Shown piece by piece: positions 44,985 through 53,586 of a stretch of 64,000 nucleotides of DNA (the stretch's first letter is position 1; every line of letters starts with the position of its first letter). Under the pieces are notes generated by a model. It was not told where the DNA came from. It did no database searches and saw only the letters and a list, made by a program, of their open reading frames with translations. Where the stretch lies: contig NZ_CP054705.1 of the NCBI RefSeq assembly GCF_016495725.1, positions 2,542,001 through 2,606,000 of the forward strand, read 5' to 3'. A program made the position numbers and the translations under genes. This DNA comes from Salicibibacter cibarius (GTDB lineage Bacteria; Bacillota; Bacilli; Bacillales; Marinococcaceae).

Positions 44985-46298
44985 TCAATCCATCATCATA
45001 CCCGGCAACCACATAGCGACTTCCGGGAAGATTAATACGATTACGATCAGCAACAAAAGAAGAAAAACAAAAGGCCATACCGCCGAATAAATTTTTCCGA
45101 TACTTATTTCCGGCGCTACCCCTTTCATTATAAATAAGCTCAAACCTACGGGTGGCGTGAGGCTTCCTATACAAACGGTGATGATGAATAAGACTCCGAA
45201 CCAGATCAAATCAAAATCTAAAGCCGTAAGTAAGGGTAAGAAAAAGGGAGCCGTGATTAATAATACAGCCACCGAGTCCATAAACATCCCAAAAATAAGG
45301 AATAAAACGAGGATTAGTATTAACACAATCCAGCGGTTATAGTCGGACTCAGAAATCATAGCCGCTAATCCGTCTCCTACTCCCGTTACGGCAACGATAC
45401 GTGCATAAGCTGCTGCACCTATTAGAATCCAGAACACCATACCGGTTAAACGAGCGGTCATGAGAAATATACTTTTAATATTTTCCAGGTTTAATTTTTT
45501 CTTCGTACCTGCGGCACATAATGCACCAACACCACCAACAGCTCCTGCTTCCGTCGGTGTGGCAACCCCAAAATAAATGGATCCAAGCACGATAACAATC
45601 ACGACCAACGGTAGAATGACCCCACGTAATGAACGAAATTTTTCCCCCCAAGTATAACGCTCTTCAAAATCAATCTTTGGTCCTTTCTCCGGATTTATGA
45701 AACATAAAACGAGTGAATAAACAATAAATATCGTCGCTGCCAAAAAACCCGGAACGATTCCGGCCATAAAAAGAGCTGCTGCCGATTCGCCAGATTCCGA
45801 TGAATAAATGATCATCACAATGCTTGGCGGGATCAGAAGTCCTAACGTACCCCCTGCCATAATAACGCCTAAGGTTAATTTATCGTCATAGCCTCTTTTT
45901 AACATGGAGGGCCTGGACACCATCCCCAATGCTGCAGTGGATGCAGAAATAACCCCAACCATGGAGGAAAATATAGCGGCAATCACCGATGTTCCGGCAG
46001 CCAGTCCTCCACGAATGCCTCCGAACCAACGGTAAATGACTTCATATAAATCTTCCGCTAAACCACTGTACATCAAAACGGCTGCCATAAAAATATACAA
46101 GGGAACGGCTGTGAGGATGGCTTGCGTAACATTTTCATATGAACCTAAAACAAAGCCATCCAGACTAGGAAGGCCGCCCCAATAGATCATTCCGAGAATA
46201 ATAGATGTGCCTCCGAGGGCAAAGCTTACCGGAATACCCAGAAAAAGAAACAAAAGCAATGATCCAAATAAAATAATCGCTATCATCCATAATTCCAT
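44985..46298 (-). CDS. dctM: TRAP transporter large permease DctM
   Basis: A 437-residue multi-helix permease paralogous to the one at 37409-38722 (GIPVSFALGGTSIILGM, FSSMVGVISASTAALGMVSRPSMLKRGYD, GGTLGLLIPPSIVMIIYSSESG). GGGAGGGT precedes the ATG, immediately after the dctQ stop. Works with DctQ (46299-46832) and one or both of the flanking binding proteins. Confidence 0.95.
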   Translation of the reverse strand: MELWMIAIILFGSLLLFLFLGIPVSFALGGTSIILGMIYWGGLPSLDGFVLGSYENVTQAILTAVPLYIFMAAVLMYSGLAEDLYEVIYRWFGGIRGGLAAGTSVIAAIFSSMVGVISASTAALGMVSRPSMLKRGYDDKLTLGVIMAGGTLGLLIPPSIVMIIYSSESGESAAALFMAGIVPGFLAATIFIVYSLVLCFINPEKGPKIDFEERYTWGEKFRSLRGVILPLVVIVIVLGSIYFGVATPTEAGAVGGVGALCAAGTKKKLNLENIKSIFLMTARLTGMVFWILIGAAAYARIVAVTGVGDGLAAMISESDYNRWIVLILILVLFLIFGMFMDSVAVLLITAPFFLPLLTALDFDLIWFGVLFIITVCIGSLTPPVGLSLFIMKGVAPEISIGKIYSAVWPFVFLLLLLIVIVLIFPEVAMWLPGMMMD

Positions 46299-46832
46299 TT
46301 ATTGACCCTCCCCGGCATCATACAGTTCTTCTCCGGTGATAATAATATAGATGTCGTTGATGACTTTCACCAAGCCTTGGAGACCGATTAAAGCTCCTCC
46401 TGCCGGAACGATAAGCCATTGAATCCACAAGGGCATGCCCATCCCCCCCGATGACATGGCGTCGATTTGATAATAATGGATGACATAATCCATACCTAAC
46501 CAAATTAATGTGATCGCCATCAGAAATAAAAAGGCAGCACTAATCAAATCTACGAAACATTTGTGTCTTCTTGAAAACCTTTCAAAAAATAAATCAATGC
46601 GGACATGGTATCCCATAGCCAATGCATATCCACCAAGGCCAAAAGCGATGATACCAGTGCTCCACGTTGATAGGTCGAACGCCCATGCGGTAGGGGAGCT
46701 AAAGAAATACCTTAAGAGCACATCGACAAAAAGCAATACACTGACGACAGCGATTAATGCGCCCATGATCCATACCATCGATTTATTTATTTTTGTGATC
46801 CCATCCATGATCATGATAACGGAGCGTTTCAT
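46299..46832 (-). CDS. dctQ: TRAP transporter small permease DctQ
   Basis: A 177-residue four-helix DctQ protein (LFVDVLLRYFFSSPTAWAFDLSTW, GYHVRIDLFFERFSRRHKC). I chose the ATG at 46832, 6 bases after GAGGGG; the ATG at 46838 is adjacent to that site. The stop abuts the dctM start. Confidence 0.92.
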   Translation of the reverse strand: MKRSVIMIMDGITKINKSMVWIMGALIAVVSVLLFVDVLLRYFFSSPTAWAFDLSTWSTGIIAFGLGGYALAMGYHVRIDLFFERFSRRHKCFVDLISAAFLFLMAITLIWLGMDYVIHYYQIDAMSSGGMGMPLWIQWLIVPAGGALIGLQGLVKVINDIYIIITGEELYDAGEGQ

Positions 46833-46890
46833 TGACATCCCCTCACGTTCATAAATTTGTAAGTGGCTTGTACCAACATCTTATACAAGA

Positions 46891-48012
46891 CTAATCTAGA
46901 TACTGGTCCATGTAATTTTCTGCTTCAGGGTTTTCTTCCAGCCACTTCTCATTTTCCATAAGTAATGATTCGACCATTTGTTCTGTACGATCATTCACAG
47001 ACGCAAAGTCTTCCCAAACGGTTTCCTGGGCAAGCTGTTCCATTTCCTCAAAATCTCCTTCAGACATGTTGATCAATTCTACTCCATGGTCTTCAGCAAA
47101 TTCAAAGATTTCTTGATCATAACTCGGTCCCACTTCCGCTGTAGTTTCTTCCATTTCTTGTGCTGTCTCCATCATAATGTCTTGGATATCCTCGGGAAGT
47201 TCGTTCCAAGTGGACTGGCTCATCGCAACCATCCCTACAGACGGATTAAAGGTTGGAACGGATAAATAATCAATAACATCAACATATCTTATGCTCTCTA
47301 ATGAATAATATGGGAACTGTATGGTATCGATCGTTCCCCTATATAGTCCCTCATATTGTTCTGCCACCGATAAAGACGCAGTCCCGGCACCCACTTCTTC
47401 GTTAAAATTTATTGCAAAATTACTGGTGGTATTTATAATCGATCCCTGCATAGCTTCAACATCAGAAATAGGAGAAGTGGACATATACCCAGATGTCCCG
47501 CTGATCCAATAGTTTAAAAGCTTTATATCATATTCTTCCAATGCCTGTTCATACAGCATACCTACTTTCGTTTCTTGTAATATATGAAGGGAATGCTCTG
47601 CCCCCATATTCCAGTAAGGCAAATTAACGATAAAACCTTCCGGTATCCTTTCTGCCCAATAATCAGGAGATGTCATTTGTATATCAATGGTTCCATTTGC
47701 AAGTGCATCGACGGATTCATCCTGTCCTACCAATTGATTATTATAATAAACATCAAACGTTACACGCCCATCCGTCCTTTTTTCAACCAAGTCCATGAAC
47801 CTTTCCTGGACATGATACAAGGGATCAAAGTCGTCCGATTCATCTTTTGGTGTGTAGGAAGAATGATAAATTAAATTATAAGTGTCTGCTTCAATTCTTC
47901 CCTCGTCCCCTATTGTTGGCATAACAGTAGACGGAGTAAAGCATGCTGAGATAACAAGTATTAGAAATATAAATGAAACAACCTGCTTACCATGCATTGT
48001 CAATTGCTTCAT
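46891..48012 (-). CDS. dctP: TRAP solute-binding lipoprotein DctP, first copy of a paralogous pair
   Basis: A 373-residue binding lipoprotein with lipobox VISAC. Marks are RTDGRVTFDVYYNNQLVGQDES, DALANGTIDIQMTSPDYWAER and GTIDTIQFPYYSLESIRYVD. It is highly similar to the protein at 43649-44755, differing mainly after the lipobox. AAAGGAGAT precedes the ATG. First gene of the P-Q-M-P locus, with a cre-like site in its leader. Confidence 0.93.
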   Translation of the reverse strand: MKQLTMHGKQVVSFIFLILVISACFTPSTVMPTIGDEGRIEADTYNLIYHSSYTPKDESDDFDPLYHVQERFMDLVEKRTDGRVTFDVYYNNQLVGQDESVDALANGTIDIQMTSPDYWAERIPEGFIVNLPYWNMGAEHSLHILQETKVGMLYEQALEEYDIKLLNYWISGTSGYMSTSPISDVEAMQGSIINTTSNFAINFNEEVGAGTASLSVAEQYEGLYRGTIDTIQFPYYSLESIRYVDVIDYLSVPTFNPSVGMVAMSQSTWNELPEDIQDIMMETAQEMEETTAEVGPSYDQEIFEFAEDHGVELINMSEGDFEEMEQLAQETVWEDFASVNDRTEQMVESLLMENEKWLEENPEAENYMDQYLD

Positions 48013-48069
48013 CGTTATCTCCTTTCGTCACTATTTCCCTGTTCATTGTTTCTCATTTTTCAATCCTTA

Positions 48070-48084
48070 AGAAATCGCTTACAA
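48070..48084 (-). promoter_or_regulatory. cre-like operator (CcpA)
   Basis: TTGTAAGCGATTTCT on the minus strand fits WTGNAANCGNWNNCW fully, about 60 bp upstream of dctP. The promoter it would control is unclear; TTGCTA with 17-base spacing to TAAGCG overlaps it. Confidence 0.6.
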
Positions 48085-48121
48085 TGCTTTTTGAGCCCTA
48101 GCAAATAGTCGACTCAGTAAC

Positions 48122-48156
48122 AAAAGGGGGCGATGCCCATCCGCTGACAGCCCCCT
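48122..48156 (-). terminator. Terminator of the IclR-led operon
   Basis: Minus-strand GGGGGC and GCCCCC flank 18 bases, followed by TTTTGTT. It lies about 45 bp after the SDR stop at 48198. Confidence 0.75.
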
Positions 48157-48197
48157 CAATATATAAGTAACCTTTTTTCATATACCCCCGACTCAAA

Positions 48198-48965
48198 TCA
48201 GCCCTGCCGCGGACCGCCCTCCACTTTAATCGTCTCCGCCGTAATATAAGAAGATGCCTCGCTTGCCAGATAAAGACAAGCGTTCAAAATATCTTCCGGT
48301 ACTCCGATTCTCCCTACAGGAATTTTATTTCTATATTCTTGTTCTTTTTTTTCGGTCGGTATTAACACATCTTTAGTCCCCTCGGTTACGATCAACCCCG
48401 GAGCAATGCAGTTCACAAGTATATTATACTTCGACCACTCCAAAGCGAGGGTTTCGGTCAAACTAATGACACCGGCTTTGGCTGCGCCATAGGCTCCCAA
48501 GCCCGGGGAGGGTCGAATGCCTGCCATCGAACTTACATTAATAATCCGGCCTCCGTCTTGCTCAGCCATAAATGGCCGGACGGCAGCGCAACAATTAAAG
48601 ACTTGATCCAAATTATTACGGGTAATCGCCGAGAATGCATTTGGTGATAGCTCATCCAATGAATGCCCGAAACTTCCTCCCGCGTTATTGATTAGTAGAT
48701 CGATTCTTCCAAACCGCTCATTGGCTTTTTTCATTAACGCTACGACATCATCATACTCTCTCATATCCGCTTGCACAGGAAGTACTTCTCCACCGGTTTT
48801 CTCTATTTCTTCAATCAGTGGTTTGAGTTTTTCATATTTCCTGCTGTTAACGACAACTTTAGCGCCTTCTTCGGCAAATCCCGTTGCAAGTCTATGTCCG
48901 ATCCCTTGAGAACTCCCGGTAATGATGACAACTTTGTCTTTAACCGAAAAGTCTTTTAAGCTCAA
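48198..48965 (-). CDS. SDR family oxidoreductase
   Basis: A 255-residue classical SDR, probably an NAD(P)-dependent 3-hydroxyacyl-CoA or hydroxy-ring dehydrogenase. It shows TGSSQGIGHRLATGFAEEGAKVVVNSR near residue 18, NNAGGSFGHSLDEL near 92, and the active site SSMAGIRPSPGLGAYGAAKAG near 142 with Tyr and Lys in place. TTG at 48965 is chosen because GGAGG is 8 bases upstream; the TTG at 48980 contains that site. Last gene of the operon. Confidence 0.9.
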   Translation of the reverse strand: MSLKDFSVKDKVVIITGSSQGIGHRLATGFAEEGAKVVVNSRKYEKLKPLIEEIEKTGGEVLPVQADMREYDDVVALMKKANERFGRIDLLINNAGGSFGHSLDELSPNAFSAITRNNLDQVFNCCAAVRPFMAEQDGGRIINVSSMAGIRPSPGLGAYGAAKAGVISLTETLALEWSKYNILVNCIAPGLIVTEGTKDVLIPTEKKEQEYRNKIPVGRIGVPEDILNACLYLASEASSYITAETIKVEGGPRQG

Positions 48966-49000
48966 TTTGAGCACCTCCAAATACCTCGTTCGTATGCCGA

Positions 49001-49777
49001 TTACTCGTGCGTAAACACCGGACGTCTTTTTTCGATAAATGCACTGATGCCTTCTTTTGCATCCTTCGTCTCGAAAAGCCCGTCAAAAAGTTCACGCTCC
49101 ATTTTAAGGCCTTCCTCCAGCGGTTTTTCCGTTCCTTCATTCACTAATTGCTTAATGCGGCTGAGTGCCTGAAGGGACTGCCGTGCAATCTTCGTCGCTA
49201 ATTCTTGCGCAGTAGCCAGCCCTTCTCCTTGCGGAACGACTTTGCTGACAATGCCGAGCTGAAGCGCTTCATCGGCTGCCACTTGTGAACCAGTAAACAT
49301 TATCTCTTTTGCTTTGGAGGGGCCGACGATTTTAGGCAACCTTTGCGTACCGCCGCCTCCCGGTAGCAATCCAAGCTTTACCTCCGGCAGACCGACGCTT
49401 GCATGTTCTTCAGCGATACGAATATCACATGTTAACGCAACTTCAAGGCCACCGCCTAATGTATAGCCGTTAAGCATTGCAATGGTGGGCTTCGGCGTAT
49501 TTTCAATCACACTAAAAACATCCATCGATGTGGAAGATGCTTCTTGCTCCGCTTCTTTATCCCGATCCGGAAACTCTTTAATATCTGCCCCGGCCATAAA
49601 TGCACGTTCCCCGGCACCTGTTAAGATGATCGCAACAACTTCGTTATCTGTCTTTAAATCTGTGAAAACTTCAGCTAGGTCTTTTCTCATTTGCGCGCCC
49701 AATGTATTCATCGGAGGATTGTCCATCGTTACGGTTGCAATTCCTTGCTCCTTGCTTACGGATACAACTTCAGCCAT
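49001..49777 (-). CDS. Enoyl-CoA hydratase
   Basis: A 258-residue crotonase with the oxyanion-hole segment GAGERAFMAGADIKEF and both catalytic glutamates (GYTLGGGLEVALTCDIRIA and VGLPEVKLGLLPGGGGTQRL). Of the crotonase proteins in this window it is the clearest trans-2-enoyl-CoA hydratase. GGGAG precedes the ATG at 49777. It would act after the dehydrogenase pair at 55.2-57.6 kb. Confidence 0.95.
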   Translation of the reverse strand: MAEVVSVSKEQGIATVTMDNPPMNTLGAQMRKDLAEVFTDLKTDNEVVAIILTGAGERAFMAGADIKEFPDRDKEAEQEASSTSMDVFSVIENTPKPTIAMLNGYTLGGGLEVALTCDIRIAEEHASVGLPEVKLGLLPGGGGTQRLPKIVGPSKAKEIMFTGSQVAADEALQLGIVSKVVPQGEGLATAQELATKIARQSLQALSRIKQLVNEGTEKPLEEGLKMERELFDGLFETKDAKEGISAFIEKRRPVFTHE

Positions 49778-49808
49778 TTATAATCTCCCTTTCTATTTTT
49801 TATTTCCT

Positions 49809-50576
49809 TTATTTAGGCTGCATACGAATCGCGCCATCAAGACGAATCGTTTCGCCATTAAGCATGGGGTTCTCGATGATGCTTTTCGCCATTTGCCCAA
49901 ATTCATCAGGATAGCCAAGCCGTTTAGGGAATGGCGTCATTTCTCCCAATGCGCTTTTTACTTTTTCGGGCGCGTTCCCGAACAATGGTGTTTCAAACAA
50001 TCCCGGAGCGATCGTTGATACTCGAATGCCCAAGCTGGCTAAGTCTCTTGCAATCGGCAACGTCATCCCAACAATTCCGCCTTTTGAAGCACTGTACGAG
50101 GCTTGCCCCATTTGCCCCTCGAAAGCAGCGACAGATGCTGTATTAATGATGACGCCTCTTTCTTCATGCTCATTTGGTTCATTGGCGCTCATTTTCTCCG
50201 ACGCAAGGCGGATGGCATTGAATGTTCCGATCAAATTAACTTGAATCACTTTTTGGAAATGTCCGAGGTCGTGCACTCCTTTTTTGCCATACGTTTTTTG
50301 TGCACCGCCAATCCCCGCGCAATTTACCAAGACATTCATATAGCCAAATTTTGCTACAGTTTCATCTAACGCGGATTGTACACTTTCCTCATCCGTAACG
50401 TCTGTTTGAATATAAATGACATTTTCTCCGAGAGACTGAGCCAGGTCCTGTCCTTTCTCTTCGTTAAGGTCGAGGATCGCTGCCTTTCCTCCATTAGACA
50501 CGATGTTTTTTACAACGGCTTCTCCCAGCCCGGAAGAACCTCCGGTAACGACGGCTACATTGTTCTTTAGTTCCAT
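49809..50576 (-). CDS. 3-hydroxyacyl-CoA dehydrogenase, HSD17B10-like SDR
   Basis: A 255-residue SDR close to type-2 3-hydroxyacyl-CoA dehydrogenases (HSD17B10). It shows [34 protein letters not shown] near residue 8, the long insertion [30 protein letters not shown] near 122, and the catalytic [20 protein letters not shown] near 155. Product of oxidation would be a 3-oxoacyl-CoA for the operon thiolase. The start overlaps the last 10 bases of the flavoprotein gene upstream; AGGAGTTT precedes it. Confidence 0.92.
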   Translation of the reverse strand: MELKNNVAVVTGGSSGLGEAVVKNIVSNGGKAAILDLNEEKGQDLAQSLGENVIYIQTDVTDEESVQSALDETVAKFGYMNVLVNCAGIGGAQKTYGKKGVHDLGHFQKVIQVNLIGTFNAIRLASEKMSANEPNEHEERGVIINTASVAAFEGQMGQASYSASKGGIVGMTLPIARDLASLGIRVSTIAPGLFETPLFGNAPEKVKSALGEMTPFPKRLGYPDEFGQMAKSIIENPMLNGETIRLDGAIRMQPK

Positions 50577-51547
50577 GTTTGATAAACTCCTCTCGTTATA
50601 CGTTCCTTAGACTTGTCATAAGCACCTTTTAGTTCATCAACAACTTCTTGCACAGTCTGAACTTCGCGGATGGACCCAACACCTTGGCCGGCACCCCATA
50701 CATCTTTCCAGGCTTTTACTTCTTTATTTCGAAGTTCCGAGAAATTAATCTCTTCTTTTTTCTGGAGGTTATTAGGGTCAAGACCGGCATTTTGAATGCT
50801 CGGAATAAGGTAATTTGCGTTGACGCCGCTGAACGCATCCGTGTAAATGATATCTTCGATGGAAGATTCCACAATCATATCTTTGTATCCTCGCGGAGCC
50901 ATACTTTCTTCCGTCGGAATGAACCGTGTGCCAACATATGCAAAATCTGCTCCAAGTACTTCGGTGGCCAGAATATCTTCTCCTGTTGTCATCCCTCCGG
51001 ATAAAGCGATTGGGCCATAAAAAAATTCTCTGATTTCATGGATAAAAGAAAAAGGATTAAATGTCCCCGCGTGGCCACCAGCACCGTTTGCAACGAGTAC
51101 TAATCCATCCGCCCCTTTTTCGATGGCTTTTTTGGCGAATTTTATATTGATGACGTCGGATAAAACAAAGCCTCCATATTTGTCAACGACTTCAACAACA
51201 GGGCTTGGGTCCCCTAAAGATGTAATAACAACTGGGGGCTGATATTTTTCAATCAGTTTAAGATCTTCTTTGTATCGTTTATTCGACTTATGGACGATAA
51301 AGTTAATCCCCCACGGGCCAATGTTTCTTTCAGGATTTTCTCGTTTTAATGTAGCTAATTCCTCGTTTATTTGCTTCATCCATTCTTCCAAAATCGTATT
51401 CGTACGAGCATTTAGTGCTGGAAAGGTGCCCATGATGCCAGAGGCGCAAGTATTGATCACCATTCTGGCATCATTGATCAAAAACATCGGTGCCATAATA
51501 ACCGGCAAGTCCATTGATTGTTTCAGATGTTCTATTTTTCTGTTCAC
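50567..51547 (-). CDS. Nitronate monooxygenase family flavoprotein
   Basis: A 326-residue FMN-binding TIM-barrel protein. It shows [30 protein letters not shown] near the N-terminus, the conserved His in [15 protein letters not shown] near 180, [15 protein letters not shown] near 200, and [15 protein letters not shown] near 225. The GTG at 51547 is chosen because AAGGAG is 9 bases upstream; the ATG at 51565 has no ribosome site. It sits within an otherwise standard beta-oxidation set, so it may reduce or oxidise an acyl-CoA intermediate rather than a nitronate. A homologue heads the operon at 18000-18950. Confidence 0.88.
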   Translation of the reverse strand: MNRKIEHLKQSMDLPVIMAPMFLINDARMVINTCASGIMGTFPALNARTNTILEEWMKQINEELATLKRENPERNIGPWGINFIVHKSNKRYKEDLKLIEKYQPPVVITSLGDPSPVVEVVDKYGGFVLSDVINIKFAKKAIEKGADGLVLVANGAGGHAGTFNPFSFIHEIREFFYGPIALSGGMTTGEDILATEVLGADFAYVGTRFIPTEESMAPRGYKDMIVESSIEDIIYTDAFSGVNANYLIPSIQNAGLDPNNLQKKEEINFSELRNKEVKAWKDVWGAGQGVGSIREVQTVQEVVDELKGAYDKSKERITRGVYQTWN

Positions 51548-51569
51548 CTTTATTAACTCCTTCATAACA

Positions 51570-52415
51570 TCAGCTCTTAAACGTACGTTCTTCCCACCAT
51601 GGATAAAATTCCGGCATATCTGTGCTCGGTTTCATGTCAAAATTCGGTTCGCGTTTTTCAAGAAAAGAATTAACACCTTCCCGTGCGTCCTCCCGTTTGC
51701 CAACCCAATAGAGGTACTTCGATTCTATTTTGTGCGCTTCCATTGGGTGATCAGCACCCATCATTTTCCACATTAACTGCCTGGAAAGCGCTACTGAAAT
51801 GGCAGATGTATTGTCCGCAATTTCTCGACCCAGGGAAACAGCCGTATCCATGAGTTCTCCAAGGGGAACTACGTTGCTTACAAGATTCTTTTCCAACGCT
51901 TCTTCTGCCTTGAAAATCCTACCTGTAGAGACCCACTCCATCGCTTGGCTAATGCCCACAATACGCGGTAAAAACCATCCGCTGCACGCCTCTTGCGTGA
52001 TCCCCCGTCTTGCAAATACAAAGCCCATCTTTGCTTTATCTGAAGCAATACGAACATCCATCGGTAGCGTCATCGTTGCGCCTATACCAACTGCCGGTCC
52101 ATTAATGGCTGCTATGATCGGTTTTTTTAATTCATAAATACGTAATGCCAATATCCCGCCGCCATCGCGGTGTTCTTCGATCGAGCCTTCAAAACCGAAC
52201 GTCTCGCCACCCTTTTCCAAATCAGCCCCGGCACAAAAAGCTCTGCCTTCACCCGTTACGATGACAACCCTGACCTCATCATCCGAATCTGCACGATCCA
52301 GTGCGTGTATGAAATCATTCTGCATTTGACGGTTATACGCATTTAGCTGATCCGGGCGATTGAGGGTGATCGTCATAATCTTGTTACTGACATCAACCTT
52401 GATCGTCTCGTACAT
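51570..52415 (-). CDS. Enoyl-CoA hydratase/isomerase family protein
   Basis: A 281-residue crotonase-fold protein (TGEGRAFCAGADLEKGGETFG, INGPAVGIGATMTLPMDVRIA, FVFARRGITQEACSGWFLPRIVG). Thr and Ala occupy the two positions of the catalytic glutamates, and the REGITPEA-type segment is characteristic of a distinct crotonase subgroup that is often not a hydratase. The ATG at 52415 follows GGAAGGGAG. It lies 17 bases after the thiolase gene. Confidence 0.88.
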   Translation of the reverse strand: MYETIKVDVSNKIMTITLNRPDQLNAYNRQMQNDFIHALDRADSDDEVRVVIVTGEGRAFCAGADLEKGGETFGFEGSIEEHRDGGGILALRIYELKKPIIAAINGPAVGIGATMTLPMDVRIASDKAKMGFVFARRGITQEACSGWFLPRIVGISQAMEWVSTGRIFKAEEALEKNLVSNVVPLGELMDTAVSLGREIADNTSAISVALSRQLMWKMMGADHPMEAHKIESKYLYWVGKREDAREGVNSFLEKREPNFDMKPSTDMPEFYPWWEERTFKS

Positions 52416-52432
52416 GATTGAATCTCCCTTCC

Positions 52433-53584
52433 TCAATTTATACGCTCAATGATGGTCGCGTTCGCCATACCGCCTCCTTCACACATTGTTTGCAATCCGT
52501 AACGTCCGCCGGTGCGTTCCAATTCATGCACCATCGTTGTCATTAATCGGGCGCCACTTGCACCGAGCGGATGGCCCAAGGCAATTGCGCCTCCATTAGG
52601 ATTAAGCTTTTTGGGATCAGCCCCGGTTTCTTCTAGCCAGGCGAGTGGTACGGGAGCAAAAGCTTCATTGACTTCATACATATCGATATCATTGATGGTC
52701 AAACCTGCTTTTTTCAGCACTTTTTCAGTGGCAGGAATCGGCCCGGTTAACATCATCGTTGGGTCAGATCCCACAACGGATCGCGCTAAAACGCGGAAGC
52801 GCGGTTTAAGCCCAAGCTGCTCTGCTTTATCTCTGGACATGAGGACAAGCGCCGCTGCCCCATCGCTAATTTGGCTTGAATTTCCGGGATGAATGACCCC
52901 GTTTTCTTGAAATGCGGGCTTTAAACTGCCAAGCTTCTCGAGCGTCGATCCTTTTCTCGGACCGGAATCCTCCCGTACAATTGTCTGTTCCCCTTCCGGC
53001 GTCGTCACTTCCAATGGCATGATTTCTTTCTCAAAGCGCCCTTCTTGTTGCGCCTGTAAAGCACGTTCATGGCTTTCTAATGAAAATTCATCCAGTTGTT
53101 GCCGGCTCATCCCCCACTTTTCGGCAATACGCTCTGCCGACAGCCCTTGATTGATCATCTCATAGCGCGATGTTAATTCTTCGCTCCGCTCTGCTCCCTT
53201 ATAAGTTGAGCCCATTGGAACTCTGGACATATTTTCGACGCCCGCAGCAACGACAACATCCATATCTCCACTAGCAATCGCTTGGGCGGCAAAATGAACC
53301 GCTTGTTGACTAGAGCCGCATTGCCGGTCAACGGTCGTGCCGGGCACTTCCGTCGGATAGTCGGCAATTAAAGCAGCAACTCTTCCTATGTTTAGCGCTT
53401 GTTCTCCAATCTGGGAAACACAACCCATAATGACGTCTTCCACATGCTCTGGAGATAACCCGCCCCGGTTTGCTGCTTCTTTTAGAACTTTTGCTGCCAA
53501 TTCATCGGGTCTAGTCCCACTTAGTAAACCATCTCTTCTCCCTACCGGTGTTCTCACTGCATCTACAATGACTGCTTCACGCAT
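52433..53584 (-). CDS. Acetyl-CoA C-acyltransferase (thiolase)
   Basis: A 383-residue thiolase with VDAVRTPVGRRDGLLSGTRPDELAA at the N-terminus, nucleophilic Cys in VDRQCGSSQQAVHFA near 88, NPNGGAIALGHPLGASGAR with the active His near 340, and the second Cys in MCEGGGMANA near 370. It completes the beta-oxidation set of this operon. The ATG lies at the stop of the acyl-CoA ligase gene (two bases between). Confidence 0.95.
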   Translation of the reverse strand: MREAVIVDAVRTPVGRRDGLLSGTRPDELAAKVLKEAANRGGLSPEHVEDVIMGCVSQIGEQALNIGRVAALIADYPTEVPGTTVDRQCGSSQQAVHFAAQAIASGDMDVVVAAGVENMSRVPMGSTYKGAERSEELTSRYEMINQGLSAERIAEKWGMSRQQLDEFSLESHERALQAQQEGRFEKEIMPLEVTTPEGEQTIVREDSGPRKGSTLEKLGSLKPAFQENGVIHPGNSSQISDGAAALVLMSRDKAEQLGLKPRFRVLARSVVGSDPTMMLTGPIPATEKVLKKAGLTINDIDMYEVNEAFAPVPLAWLEETGADPKKLNPNGGAIALGHPLGASGARLMTTMVHELERTGGRYGLQTMCEGGGMANATIIERIN

Positions 53585-53586
53585 TG

